From NCBI RefSeq assembly GCF_050947875.1, contig NC_134569.1, positions 201,510,627 through 201,574,626 on the forward strand: a stretch of 64,000 bases of DNA, given 5' to 3'. Positions 1-10,369 of the stretch are shown piece by piece; within the stretch, counting starts at the first letter, position 1, and each line of letters starts with the position of its first letter. Origin of the DNA: Dermacentor variabilis. Lineage: Eukaryota > Arthropoda > Arachnida > Ixodida > Ixodidae. Under the pieces are notes generated by a model that saw only the letters and a list, made by a program, of their open reading frames with translations, searched no databases and was not told the DNA's origin. Position numbers and translations under genes: made by a program.

Positions 1-1305
1 ATCGCAAGTTACTAAGGTATTCTCCATTATCTCTTATCCCCAATTCTTCCCACTCCAGGTCTCTGAATACCTCCTGCAAACACGCTGTGAATAGCATTGG
101 AGAGATTGTATCTCCCTGCCTAACGGCTTTCTTTATTGGGATGTTGTTGCTTGCTTTATGGAGGACTACGGTGGCTGTGGAGCCGTAATAGATATCTTTC
201 AGTATTTTTACATACGGCTCGTCTACACGCTGATTCCGTAATGCCTCCATGGCTGCTGATGTTTTAACTGAATCAAACGCTTTTTCGTAATCAATGAAAG
301 CTATACATAAGGGTTTGTTATATTCCGCACATTTCTCTATCACCTGATTGATAGTGTGAATATTGACACGTGTACTTATCTTTATCGAGCGACCACGTTT
401 CGCCGCTTGACAAATGTTATCGCACAGCGCGGGACGTGCCTGCATGTATCCGAAGTTTCTGGAAAGTTATCGATGCTTCTATCCGCTGTCTGTTGTCGCC
501 GAACCTTGTGTTATCTGATTTCATCGCCTGACGCGAATGGTGTAGAACATTGTGGAAGGCACGCGGGTCCCAACGATTAGTCTGGAACATTCGACTAGTG
601 CTGTATAAAAGCCGACGCGCTTGACTCGCTGATCAGATTTTCGACGATCGCCGACCGTGTTCGCCGCTATCGTTGTGCTGTAAGTGTAGCCTGTTTTGTG
701 GGCACAGGTTCGCCCAATGAAAGTTAGTTTTGTCGTTCACAGTATTGCTACTGTGTTCTTCAACGTCACCACCACGTGACAATGTGGTCTATTGTTGAGT
801 AGCCTTTGCGGAATCCTGCCTGGCCCTTTGGTTGACAGAAGTCTAAGGTGTTCCTGATTCTATTTGCGATTACCTTAGTAAATACTTTGTAGGCAACGGA
901 CAGTAAGCTGATCGGTCTATAATTTTTCAAGTCTTTGGCGTCCCCTTTCTTATGGATTAGGATTATGTTAGCGTTCTTACAAGATGCCGGTACGCTCGAG
1001 GTCATTAGGCATTGTGTATACAGGGTGGCCAGTTTTTTTAGAACAATGTGCCCATCATCGTTCAAGAAATCTGCTGTTACCTGATCCTCCCCAGCTGCCT
1101 TCCCCCTTGGCATAGCTCCTAAGGCGTTCTTTACTTCTTCCGGCGTTACTTGAGGGATTTCAAATTCCTCTAGACTATTCCCTCTACAGCTATCGTCGTG
1201 GGTGCCACCGGTACTGTATAAAACTCTATATATGAACTCCTCAGCCACTTGAACTATCTTCTCCATATTAGTAATGATATTTCCGGCTTTGTCTCTTGGT
1301 ATCAT
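1..1305 (-). mobile_element. RTE-clade LINE, reverse transcriptase part, cut by window edge
   Basis: The minus strand from 1305 to 782 encodes the start of a reverse transcriptase (LIHKKGDAKDLKNYRPISLL, then QAGFRKGYSTIDHI). After a solo LTR at 364-781 the same protein continues from 359 to 1 with AFIDYEKAFDSV, the RTE/BovB form of RT block A, and VRQGDTISPMLF of block B. Removing the LTR and one 4-bp target copy joins the two parts in frame, and neither part has an internal stop, so the copy was probably young when hit. The catalytic YxDD block, endonuclease and 3' end are absent: the first lies beyond position 1, and the copy appears 5'-truncated near 1305-1330. Clade assignment rests on motif style only. 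Confidence 0.85.
364..781 (+). mobile_element. Solo LTR, family A
   Basis: A 418-bp block beginning TGACACGTG and ending CACGTGACA interrupts the RTE reading frame. It is flanked by ATAT (360-363) and ATGT (782-785), a 4-bp target duplication with one change; the unbroken frame predicts ATGT as the original site. A TATA box (TATAAAA, 604-610) and a decayed polyadenylation signal in the last third fit a retroviral-type LTR. Two further copies lie at 62344-63186. No internal retroelement sequence adjoins, so this is a solo LTR left by recombination. The parent family is unknown; a 4-bp duplication is compatible with Gypsy or BEL. Confidence 0.85.
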
Positions 1306-1671
1306 GACATTTTAATAGATTTTATATTTTAATGTGTTTTGCTTGCTGCTACGGTTAAATATTTTTAGTCAACACGCACAGGAGGTGCCGTTTCGGTTTC
1401 GAACTACGGGACCCATTTCTGTTTCGCGCGGTTCACTGCCAGGTGGCGGTCGCACCATCGCAGCCTGGACGGCCCTCGATTACACAAACTGCTCTGTTGG
1501 TTGGGTCTCTCAGCTGCCTTGGTAGCTGCAGCAGGGACCATTGATTGGGGACTCGCTACAACTGGCTCCGGAGTCGTTCCGGGGCCTTCTCCTATCCCTC
1601 CGAACAGCCTCCAATCTACAAGCCAGTGGAAGCCCGCATACCGTGCCCCTTCTGCCGCATGGCATAGCATG
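1306..1671. other. Unassigned stretch between two LINEs
   Basis: An 88-codon minus-strand frame (1404-1670) covers most of it but matches nothing I recognise. It lies just beyond an AATAAAG signal of the neighbouring minus-strand LINE, so it may be LINE 3' untranslated sequence or older DNA. Confidence 0.3.
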
Positions 1672-1727
1672 GCAAGAACTTTATTTTAGTCCAGCGAAAC
1701 TAGGGTCCGAGGGCACAAGCACCCAGG

Positions 1728-2783
1728 CTAAGTCGGTGGCTCCGCCCACGTAGGCACCGGTAGGCCAAAGGCTTTCCCGATCTCGTGCGCTCTCCGGACG
1801 GCCCGGAGCTGATGTTGGAGGACTTCGCTGGATATGCGCCGACTCCAGTCCTCCTCACTGCTGAGATCCGAAGCCCTTTGGTTGGGGCACAGCCAGAACA
1901 TATGATCAAATAGACACGGAGTGTGTCCGCAACTTTTACATTCCGCGGGAAAATCCTGGTCAATTTTGTTCAGTACAAAAGGTGTGGGATAAGATTTAGT
2001 TTGAATCATTCTTAATGTGACTGCCTGAGCTCGGTTGAGTTTCTTGCGTGGGGGAGGAAAAAACCTCCTGCCGTCCCTATAGTGTGAGGTGATCTCGTGA
2101 AAAGTAGTAAGTGGGTCTTTGTAGGAGCCGCAGTCATCTTGGAGCAGTTCCTGATCTGATGCGCGGCATGTGAGATCTCGCACAGCAGAGTGAGCTTGCT
2201 CGTTAGGATTGCAGCCATTGGGGCTGACCGAGTGGCCCTGATGAGCCGGAAACCAGACTAGGTGTGAGCTATCCAGTTGGTCGTAATTATGACTAATAAT
2301 ACTGTGTATAAGTAACTTGTGTGCTTCCATTGAGATGAAGCCGGCTGAGTAATTCCTAATAGCTGTACGGGAATCGGAGAAAATCGTGGAGCCTCTCCTC
2401 ATTGTAATTGCAAGTGCTATGCTTGCTTCTTAAGCGGCGTGAATGGAGCTCGTTCATAGTGGCGCCGCGCTTATTAATTTACCGCTGTCATTGACCACGG
2501 CAATAGCGTAGCGGTGGCCCGATCCATAACTAGTTGCATCGACAAAAAGAGCTGAGCTTTGTTGTTGGTGCACTTTACCCAGAATGGATTTGGCCCTGGC
2601 GTCCCTTCTGCCTTTGTTGTGGACAGGATGAATATTTCTAGGTATGGGGTCTACAACTAATTGTGTCTCCACCTCCTTGGGTATTTTGAACTTAGAGACG
2701 TCTCCTCCTCGAGGCAGTATTCCGACTTCATCTAGAATTTTGCACCCTGGCTTAGTGTTGGAGAGTCTTGCAATTTGTGACAT
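1728..2783 (-). pseudogene. LINE ORF2 C-terminal part: RNase H and zinc finger
   Basis: Two overlapping minus-strand frames continue the RT piece. The upstream one (2783-2454) ends with ALFVDATSYGSG, the first strand of an RNase H fold with its catalytic Asp. The downstream one (2402-1728) has FSDSRTAI (second catalytic Asp) and VWFPAHQGH, the last RNase H block. A C-terminal finger CKSCGH...HMFWLC follows, then the stop. RNase H helps remove the RNA strand during target-primed reverse transcription. The two frames are separated by a frameshift near 2403-2453, so no intact enzyme can be made. Confidence 0.8.
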
Positions 2784-3035
2784 CGAATGTGCCTCAATGA
2801 CCTCATCTATAGCGTTATGAAGTCCTAACTTGTTGAGGAGTTCGGTACTCGTTCCGTCCTAGAGCCCTTTGGAGTCCGGAGCGTATAAGTGCGTTTAGCT
2901 TAGCCTTCTCTCCTTTCCCCCCGTTCAGGTATGAAGCAATGTACGTCACAAGACTGATGAAAAATGCATTATATGCTCTGATGAGATTGTCCTCCTTGAG
3001 ACCTGCATTTCGATTTGAGACCCTGCCCAGGAGCT

Positions 3036-5333
3036 TTAAAGTACCTGACCTGTGAGACGGTTCAGGGCCGTAGCATTACAGCTCCTTGCGTCAATGAGAA
3101 GACCCAGAATTTTAATTTTCTCTACTCTGGGTATGACCCGTCCTGTGCTGTCTGTGATATTAATTGGCAGAGTTTCTAAAGGCGCAAGGTTTCGAACACC
3201 TTGTCTCCCCTGTCTAAAGAGCAGCAGCTCAGACTTACTAGGTGACAGCCTGAGTCCGGTGCCCTTAAGGAAGGATTCTCTGGTGTCTACCTCTGCCTGT
3301 AGTGTCTGCTCTACTGCTGCGAGTGACCCCCTTGGGACCCACACTGTGATATCGTCAGCGTATATGACGTGCCCCAAGCTCGGGATCTTGAACAATTCCT
3401 GCGAGAGCCTGTGCATGGCAATGTTAAAGAGGAGTGGGGACAATACTGAACCTTGTGGTGTGCCGTTTTTGCCTAAATTGTATGGACCGCCTGTGACTAT
3501 CCCGAGTTTGACCCGAGCTGTCCGATTAGCTAGAAAGGATGTCACATAATTGTAGAAATTGCTTCCCAGGTTCAAGGTTGAGATTTCATGTAGGATATGT
3601 TTATGTGCAACCGTATCGAATGCTTTGATAAGATCCAGACCCAGGAGGTCCTTTACGTCCCTGCTAGGGTCGTTAATAATAGCCCGTTTGATCATGAGCA
3701 TGGCGTCCTGTGTGGATAATGCCTTCCGAAAGCCTATGAGATTGTGCCTGAAAAGCTCCTGGTTTTGTATGTGTTCTATTATCCTGTTATGAATAGCATG
3801 TTCGGCTACTTTGCCAATACAGGATGTAAGTGATATGGGCCTGAGGTTCTCCTTTGTTAGTGGTTTGCCGGGTTTCGGTATAAACGTCACCTTGGCCTCC
3901 CTCCATTCCGGTGAGACAGTGCCGGATCTCCAGTGACTATTAATTTTGACCGTGATTATGTCTATGGCATCATCGTCCAGGTTTCGCAAAAGTTTATTTG
4001 TGATGGCATCCGGACCCGGGGTAGATCTCGCATTTAAATTAAAGAGTACATGCCTTATCTCAGCTGCAGTGAAGTCACTGTCCAAGTCCGGTTGCGATAT
4101 TCCGGAGTAAGGTTCGCTTATTTCTTCTTCGTTTTCATATTCATTATTAAGTGGCAGGTACATGTGTGCGAGGTCGTTTGTGACGTCTCTTGCTGTCCGC
4201 CCTATAGCTATCTGTTTATTAACGAGTCTGTTTATGGCGAGGTTTGTAGTGCCTCTGGAGAGCTTGTCATTAAGTAGGCTCTTCAATAGATTCCATTTGC
4301 CTCCTCTGCGCAATCTGCCGTCTGTTCCTGAACACGTTTCGTCCCATTGTTGACGTGAAAATTGAGCCGCGTATGTTTCCATATCACGATTAACTTGGGC
4401 GATCTTGGCTCTAAGTCTTCTATTAAGTCTGTGACTCTTCCATCTGGTTAGAAAGGAATTTTTCGCTTCCAGCATGTCAGCTAGCTTGGAGTCCATTTTT
4501 GGGACTTTGATTTCTGTTGAGACTGCTTTAGTTGCCTTTAGTTGATCTAAAAGCTCCTCATAAGATTCATCATCTATGCTGGTTTCCTTACGCAACTTAC
4601 GAAAGAGATCCCAGTCCACGTACTCATATTTCCTTAGTGGTGGTGGTTGCGTCTGTAAGATGACTTCAATTATGTAATGATCACTTCCTAAATTCTCCTG
4701 CAGATTGTCCCACGAGCCTTCAATTCCCCGAAAGAATGTTAGATCCGGGGTTGTATCTCTGGTAGTGGAGGTACCAGTTCTCGTGGGGAAGTCAGCATCT
4801 GTAATAAGAGCAAATTTTAATTCACTTGCCATGGTTGCTAAATTAGTACCCCTGACGCTCTGATGACCATAGCCCCTTTCTTTGTTGGGAGCGTTGAAGT
4901 CCTCAGCCACTACGAGTGGGGCTGTATCTGCCTTACTGGAAATGCGGCCCAAGAGGGTCTTAAAATCCCTTTTCCTATCTTGCGGAGAGCTATAAACGTT
5001 AGCTATATACACGTTAGCTGCTTTTTGGTTCTTCAGGATTAGTTCGATCATTTGTGCTTCTAGACCAACCTTTTACTTGGGAAGCTCGTGAGTTTCATAG
5101 GAGGTACCCTTTCGAACCAAAGTCGCTATTCCCCGACCCCCCGGAATGGTCAAGGTTTTGGAGTTGTAACCCGGCAGAGAGATATCCTCTTTAGCTAGTG
5201 TTTCCTGTAAGAGAATAACCTGCGGCTTAACTTTGGCCGATCTGATGGGCTGCTGCAGGGGAGCCTTGCGCCTTCGGAAACTCGCACAATTCCACTGCCA
5301 TATTTTAATGTTATTTTTGTCGTTTGAAGCCAT
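3036..5333 (-). pseudogene. LINE ORF2: endonuclease and reverse transcriptase
   Basis: The ATG at 5333 starts IKIWQWNCAS (endonuclease Asn) and VILLQETLA (catalytic Glu). A TAA at 5070-5072 stops the first 86 codons and the frame resumes unchanged, so this is a nonsense substitution. The continuing 671-codon frame has VVAEDFNAPN (the family's usual GDFNAP with Gly changed to Glu), TPDLTF and LGSDHYII, completing the endonuclease metal-binding set. RT then follows, with FIPKPGKP, LRPISLTS, LLGLDLIKAFDTV (block A), GTPQGSVLSPLLFNIAM (block B) and YADD at 3362-3351 (block C). The protein would nick target DNA and reverse-transcribe its own RNA. It is inactivated here. Confidence 0.85.
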
Positions 5334-5334
5334 T

Positions 5335-5940
5335 ATGATACCACTGGTTGACTACCCGAACCCCTAGAGTCCGCGCTCGGGCTACCGTTTGTGCCTCCGT
5401 GGACTGCCGATGCAGCCGCTGCGCTTGCCTTTGCCTTAACTTTGGGCCTTTCTAGTTGACTCACTCGAGCATCTAGATTAGTGAAGAGCTCCATGATTTT
5501 CGCCATAGTCCTGTCTATTGTTGCTAACCTTGCGGCTATTCTGACTTTTCTGTGTTTGGGGTTGCCTCACTCTCTCCCATCTCCTTTGCCTCAGAAGTTT
5601 CTAAATCTTCCTCCTCTGTTTCGCTAATGGGAACAGGGTGGGGGCTTTACGTTTAGGTTTGCCGGCCAAGGTTTTTGGAGCCGTTGTCTCCGACTACGGG
5701 GTGTTTCGGACCCTTCTTTAAAGGATTTGAAAGCCTCCCTGAGCTCAGACAGTTCTTGCCTTAATTTCCGATTTTCTGTTTCTAATGCCAATATTCGGGG
5801 ATTTGACTCACGTTCCGGCTGTGCCCTAACATTAGTACTCCTAGACCTTGCCCTTGTCGGTTGTGCTGGTTTCCCTAGGCCTCCGTTCTTGACTCGATCG
5901 GCCCTTCTGCCGCGTCTAGGAAATATTGCGGCGCGCTCAT
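5335..5940 (-). pseudogene. LINE ORF1 remnant with coiled coils
   Basis: The minus strand encodes a basic stretch followed by a heptad-rich segment (ILALETENRKLRQELSELRE) near 5800-5730. After at least one frameshift (about 5700-5560) comes a second leucine-rich segment (MELFTNLDARVSQLE) near 5500-5455 and a Ser/Gly/Ala-rich tail. This is the pattern of an RNA-binding, self-associating LINE ORF1 protein. Its TAA (5335-5333) shares the A with the ORF2 ATG (5333-5331), giving TAATG. No CCHC knuckle was seen in the readable part, and the N-terminal start is not determinable. Confidence 0.6.
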
Positions 5941-6000
5941 CGAACTGAATATCTGCGCCGGGCCAGGCCCGCCGCCACTACGCTTTCCAATCCTAGTCTT

Positions 6001-7138
6001 CAGCTGCCGGTTCCACGCACTGTGGAGGCCGCTGTTGCTCTTCTCCGGTCATTGCGACCACACCTTCTTCGAGAGGAGGCCTGTGCTGCTCACCAGGAGC
6101 GTCCGCCGCATGCGGAGAAACTTACTCCACCTCAGCTCACATTCCACGCGCCACGTTGGGCACCAAGTGAGGGCTCAGTTGGGCCACATTGGGCACCTCA
6201 TTAATGTCATATGTGGGCACAGCTGATGCTCTCAGAGGTGACACGGGGTGCAAGAGCCATTCAAGAGACAACCTTTACTGGTCGAAGGCCCAGACCAACC
6301 GGGCTGCATCCTGGTCGTCTCTCCTCGCGCTCCGGCCCCAGGTTGACTGCACGTGGGACCGGTGCATGAGCCAGGCGAAAAAAAAAAATGGAGGACGCTT
6401 AAGCTTCGTTTTCAAGAGTGGAACGCGATAGCGTTATCGCGCCCCGTTCGCACCACCCACTCATTCTCTCGGCATGCTCTTGAGTCACACAAAGACGAAA
6501 CGTGCGCCTGAGCAAGCGGAACGAACCAAAGAACTCGGTGTCTCGGAGGGAGAAACGATCTACGCGAGCCAAACGTCGTGATCGGGACGGACAACCGGGC
6601 CGCGACGCGCCATGAAGGCGGACGTGACCTTGAGGCTTGCGCCTCGATGGGATCGTCCTCTATCTGACTTGGAAGTACCACGCAGACGCATGACTCCTCG
6701 CCAGCAGCCCGGCACACATCGCATGGGACGCTTTCCCACCAGACGCGCTACGGCGCAGCGATTACGTCAGAGGCGTCCCGCATCGGACGCTGCAACTAGG
6801 AATCGCGCTGTGAGCGGAAAGAGGAGCCGCATCGCGCGGGCGAGTGGCGCGCCATTTGTCGGGGCAGCGCCGTACATTGCGAGGAGGGGGTCTTCTGTGT
6901 TTGCCGCAAGATGGGTCTGCGCGCGCGCGCGCCAAGCGCACTAGAAATGTAGCGGAAACGTACTTCGCTACGCGTTTAACTGCGACTTCTGTAATTTACA
7001 TGCTCATAATTACCGATATACACCGCAGTATAACTTTCTACGGCGCGTTTCTGAGGCAACACCGTATTCACTACAGGCGCTTTTGTCCCGCTTTGAAGCA
7101 TCGAACTCATGGCTGAGTATGTATGATGTATTTCGCAC
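6001..7138. other. GC-rich stretch without a recognisable gene
   Basis: Several short frames on both strands resemble no protein I know. 6001-6230 may be LINE 5' untranslated sequence. An 18-base near-palindrome (gcgatagcgttatcgcg) lies near 6427-6443. Base composition is markedly CpG-rich compared with the flanks, as in young repeats or promoter-like DNA, but nothing decides between them. Confidence 0.3.
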
Positions 7139-8110
7139 ATGCACGATCATATACTAAAAGCAAGATTTTCCAGTGAATATCTGGCCGCTGTTACTAGTAA
7201 GAAGTTGTATAAAGATCTTGTTGATGTATTCTTGCCTGTACCGTTGTATCGTACAGTATTTGTTTTAGGTTCAGAACGAGATGTCCTTAAAGGGAAGCTG
7301 AAAGCTTTTCCAGAAAAAATGAGTGAAGAGCAGTACGTCGTAGTTTTCAACCCTCTGAATTCGAGTATCGCATCGAAATTGAGCGAAAGAAAGCGCAAAC
7401 ATATTTTATTTCGACGAAAAGTGCAGCAGCAGATACGCCCAGCTCGCGCGCCTCGTTTCCGCCTGTGCTTGGTCGGGCGCCTCGTGACGTCAACAATGGT
7501 GTTTGTCCGGACCGAAGCACGGTGCAAGGTAGTTTGGTGCTGTTTTGCCGAGACGGTCATGGAAAATTTCGTGAGCTTGCGTTTCTCTGTGGAGTTCGGC
7601 GTTAAGTCCGAACTCCACGAGAGCGATCTTGCGCGCGACGGTGACGGGCGACGGCTTCGAGCGACAAAACGGGCCGTCGCTTGAACAGATCGCTGCGTGT
7701 TGTGGCTCGATCGCACGTTTCTAGAAATCTAGAACTCGTCGCTCGGAAGTGCTATTAGCGACTAGCAAATAGTGCGAAGCCGGAACTGGATGTACATAAC
7801 TCAAATACTACTGTTAGTCGCACGGAACGAGCAAACTATTGAATTTTACACGTGCAAGAATAAGAACCTAGTGCAAGACCTTCAGAAATATTTTATGCTC
7901 CTTTTTCAGCAAAATACTTCAACTTAAATTGATAAAGCATGCGTCACGCTAGTTTCGGCGCGTATATTGCTGCCCTCATACCGGGAAGTCGCCGCTCAAA
8001 GCCGTCGCTCGCGTGGAGTTCGGTTCGCAGGCGACTAGTGAAAGCGACAGCCATCGCCTCGCTTGTCGCGCTGTCACTGTCGCGTGCAAGATCACTTGTA
8101 AGGGGCTTAT

Positions 8111-9491
8111 TGGCCTCGAGCTCCACCACTGGAAAAGCTGGCGCCACCGTCGGCGTGACGTGCTATTAGGGATCACGTGGACATAGCTTCCGCACCGGCT
8201 GCTTCCGGAGCGCCGAAGTGAGCTGAAAACGAGAGTTTAAATTCCCTCGTACGCTGCGGTCCTCATTTAGTGGCGAGATTCTCCCGCTTCGAGTGTCTCC
8301 TTTACAACGCTTGAAAGCACCACAATAGGTAGTGGCTGCCTTTGAAGGCGCGCAACATGGTAGGCTACTGCTCGGTGCCGCAGTGCCGGACGTACGCAAC
8401 GGAGCCCGGTGTCAGTCTTATTCACACGTAGCCGCAGGACTAGAAGCTGCGTGAAGCTTGGCTCGCGAAACATAATACCGGCAAACCGCCATCGGCTACA
8501 ACTCGGGTATGCAGCAAGTACAGACGCGAGGGAGATTTCTGCTACGGCGCCGTGTCTGTGATGTTCGGAAAACGCGCACTGAGACGCTCGCCCGAGTCCG
8601 CTGCCCGACTAATGTCATGACGGTTCGGTCCATAAACTTGTCGATGCTATAGATACTGGCAAGTTCACTGGAGTGGAAAGGGAGCGGTAAGAAGCACATT
8701 AAAAAATCATGGCATATTGTCATGTTTGTGTTATGAATTAATGCAATGGATTACAAAAAAGAAGCAGCGGGAAATCGCACGCTCAGGACACCGATAAACA
8801 TGCAGTGCGACGCCACTCGAGAAATAATAATATTGAAGCGTCCAAGAATTTAGAAGAGTAAAAAAAAAGATTGAATCACAGTCCCCGTCGAAGTCTCTAC
8901 AATGAAATTATTTTTGAACAACTCTGATAGCGCCCACGCAACAATGGTTGCTTGCATACTGTTAAATGCTCATATTCTGCGGCCTAAAGCTCATGGCACG
9001 GTCCGAAAATGCGCACGCGGTGAAAGCAAAACAGTGCGCGGACAAGCATGCAGATGCGCAGTCGGTCGCTGCGAATATGTGCGATCGTTGCATTGAGGCT
9101 TCATTCTATTACGCTCCATTCAGTTATACAAACACTATAAGAACATATTTCACATACTTTGTTCTCAGCGTTTACATGTCTTTCACGCAAGAAGCCGGTT
9201 CGGGAAACTCCATCGCGACAACCGCGCGCAGTGGCGTTCACTGTACGTATTCGGTAACGAGATAGCGTCTGTAAACGATTCGGTACTTTCAGTTTGCCCA
9301 TGATTATTATTAAGACAGTAACAAACTTCTCTCGTTTAGAAAGTACTTACAGAAATGTCCGGGAGAGCTCGTGCGTGGTGTTTTCAGTGAGCGCTGACAG
9401 CAAAACCTATGAGGAGCGCGCAACGTGATCCCTCATACTACGCCAGCCAGGCGCTTCCGATAGATGGCGACTCCGTAACTCCTCGCCGCCA
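8111..9491. mobile_element. 1.38-kb insert inside transposon copy A
   Basis: Copies B and C read continuously across this point, so the segment is an insertion into copy A, or less likely an ancestral part lost once by B and C. It starts TGGCCTCG and ends CGCCGCCA, giving a minimal TGGC/GCCA inverted end, with at most a 2-bp AT duplication (8109-8110 and 9492-9493). It contains a decayed THAP-domain exon at 8357-8620. No transposase was recognised, and the last 800 bp hold nothing readable. Its superfamily is undetermined. Confidence 0.6.
8357..8620 (+). pseudogene. THAP-domain pseudo-exon, type 2
   Basis: From ATG 8357 the frame reads MVGYCSVPQC, the start of a THAP zinc finger (Cys-X4-Cys). 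After about 45 residues it has TRVCSK, then a tail FGKRALRRSPESAARLMS and a TGA at 8618-8620, without a frameshift. Two in-frame TAG codons interrupt it (just after LIHT and three codons later). The zinc-binding His expected after CSK is replaced by Tyr, with a residue missing. THAP domains bind DNA in P-element and Kolobok transposases and in host factors. This one differs in sequence from the THAP exon of the transposon it sits in. It is dead. Confidence 0.7.
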
Positions 9492-10138
9492 ATACGTTAC
9501 TCCCTACATGTACGAGCACATTGCGAAGAGCCGGCCTCTCCAAGAAGCAAAAAATGCTGGTGCAAGCACCGCTTTCCACGCGAACGAAGGCGCAGTGTAA
9601 GCGTCTCCTTGTGTTGGAAATGTTCTTTGGCGAGTATGTTTCTTTTTTTCTTTTTTTTTTTTGCTAAGCTGCATTCAGCGTTCCAGTGAGTACATTTCCG
9701 GGCAACCAACTGTAGTGTTATGTTCCTGCATGCCTCCTCGTAGAAAGTAAGCGGTGATGCGAGCTTCGGCATTTGTGCGCTACCCCAAAGCTGTCGGCAA
9801 TCTACACAGACGGGTTAAACGCGGGAAAAGTTTAGCGGCTGTTGTAGCACGTGTAGTATAGAACCTTCATCAGCGCGCCATCCGCACGCTACTCGTAGCC
9901 AGCGAATTCCGTCGGCTACGTGAGATGGTCGGTTTCTTCATGTGTGCAAGAGAAGGGGGAGCGCAGCGTCCTGGCGGGAGCAGGCTTTCCAACACATGTA
10001 AACTTAACGCTTGCACTGCGTTATGGTAGCTGCATGCAGGCTGTTTCACAACACACGCGCGAATAGAAAATTCGCGGCGCTTGGCGATGAAACCTGCGTC
10101 AAGGGTGGGAGATAAACATGTACCTTCCGTTCAGCGTT

Positions 10139-10369
10139 CTAACACGAATGAGAACCCAAAGCACGCATTATTGATAAACTCCGGTAGTAATCGTCACGGA
10201 AGTGGTTAGAGCACAACAATGTTCTTCTTGAGCGCTTTAAGTTGTTTCGCTTCACAGCAGCCTCCCACTTAGCTGAAAGCTTCTTGTCTTGCAAGAACTA
10301 ATGGAACATCGGAACATCGTCGCGGCCGCTGGTGTTCGTGCAAGCGTAGGCTGCACAGAACACCGGCAT
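10139..10369 (-). pseudogene. THAP-domain exon of transposon copy A
   Basis: ATG at 10369 starts MPVFCAAYACTNTSGRDD. Cys5-X4-Cys10 and the later LLCSNHF (Cys-X2-His) complete the C2CH zinc set of a THAP domain, with the conserved Trp ([10 protein letters not shown]) and Phe after the His. Codon 24 is TAG, exactly where copies B and C also have TAG, so the break predates the spread of this family. The frame ends with a TAG at 10141-10139, 77 codons in all. An upstream TATA-like run on the same strand could be a promoter. It would have been the DNA-binding head of a transposase; no catalytic part follows. Confidence 0.75.

Larger units (their letters stand above)
1672..6000 (-). mobile_element. 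Near full-length RNase H-bearing LINE (I/Jockey group)
   Basis: Read on the minus strand, the parts come in LINE order: a coiled-coil ORF1 (about 5935-5335), an apurinic-type endonuclease (5333 to about 4650), reverse transcriptase with YADD (3362-3351), RNase H (from about 2555) and a C-terminal CxxC...H...C finger, then an AATAAAG signal near 1680. RNase H downstream of RT points to the I/Jockey group (I, R1, Ingi, LOA or Tad-like); I cannot choose between clades by eye. ORF2 is broken by a TAA at 5070-5072 and by frameshifts around 3035-2784 and 2450-2400, so the copy is dead, but its architecture is almost complete. Confidence 0.85.

Noticed and set aside
7147..7716. 189-codon minus-strand frame
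   Set aside because: It crosses the end of TTAA copy A into the LINE on the other strand; it is a shadow without protein-like features.
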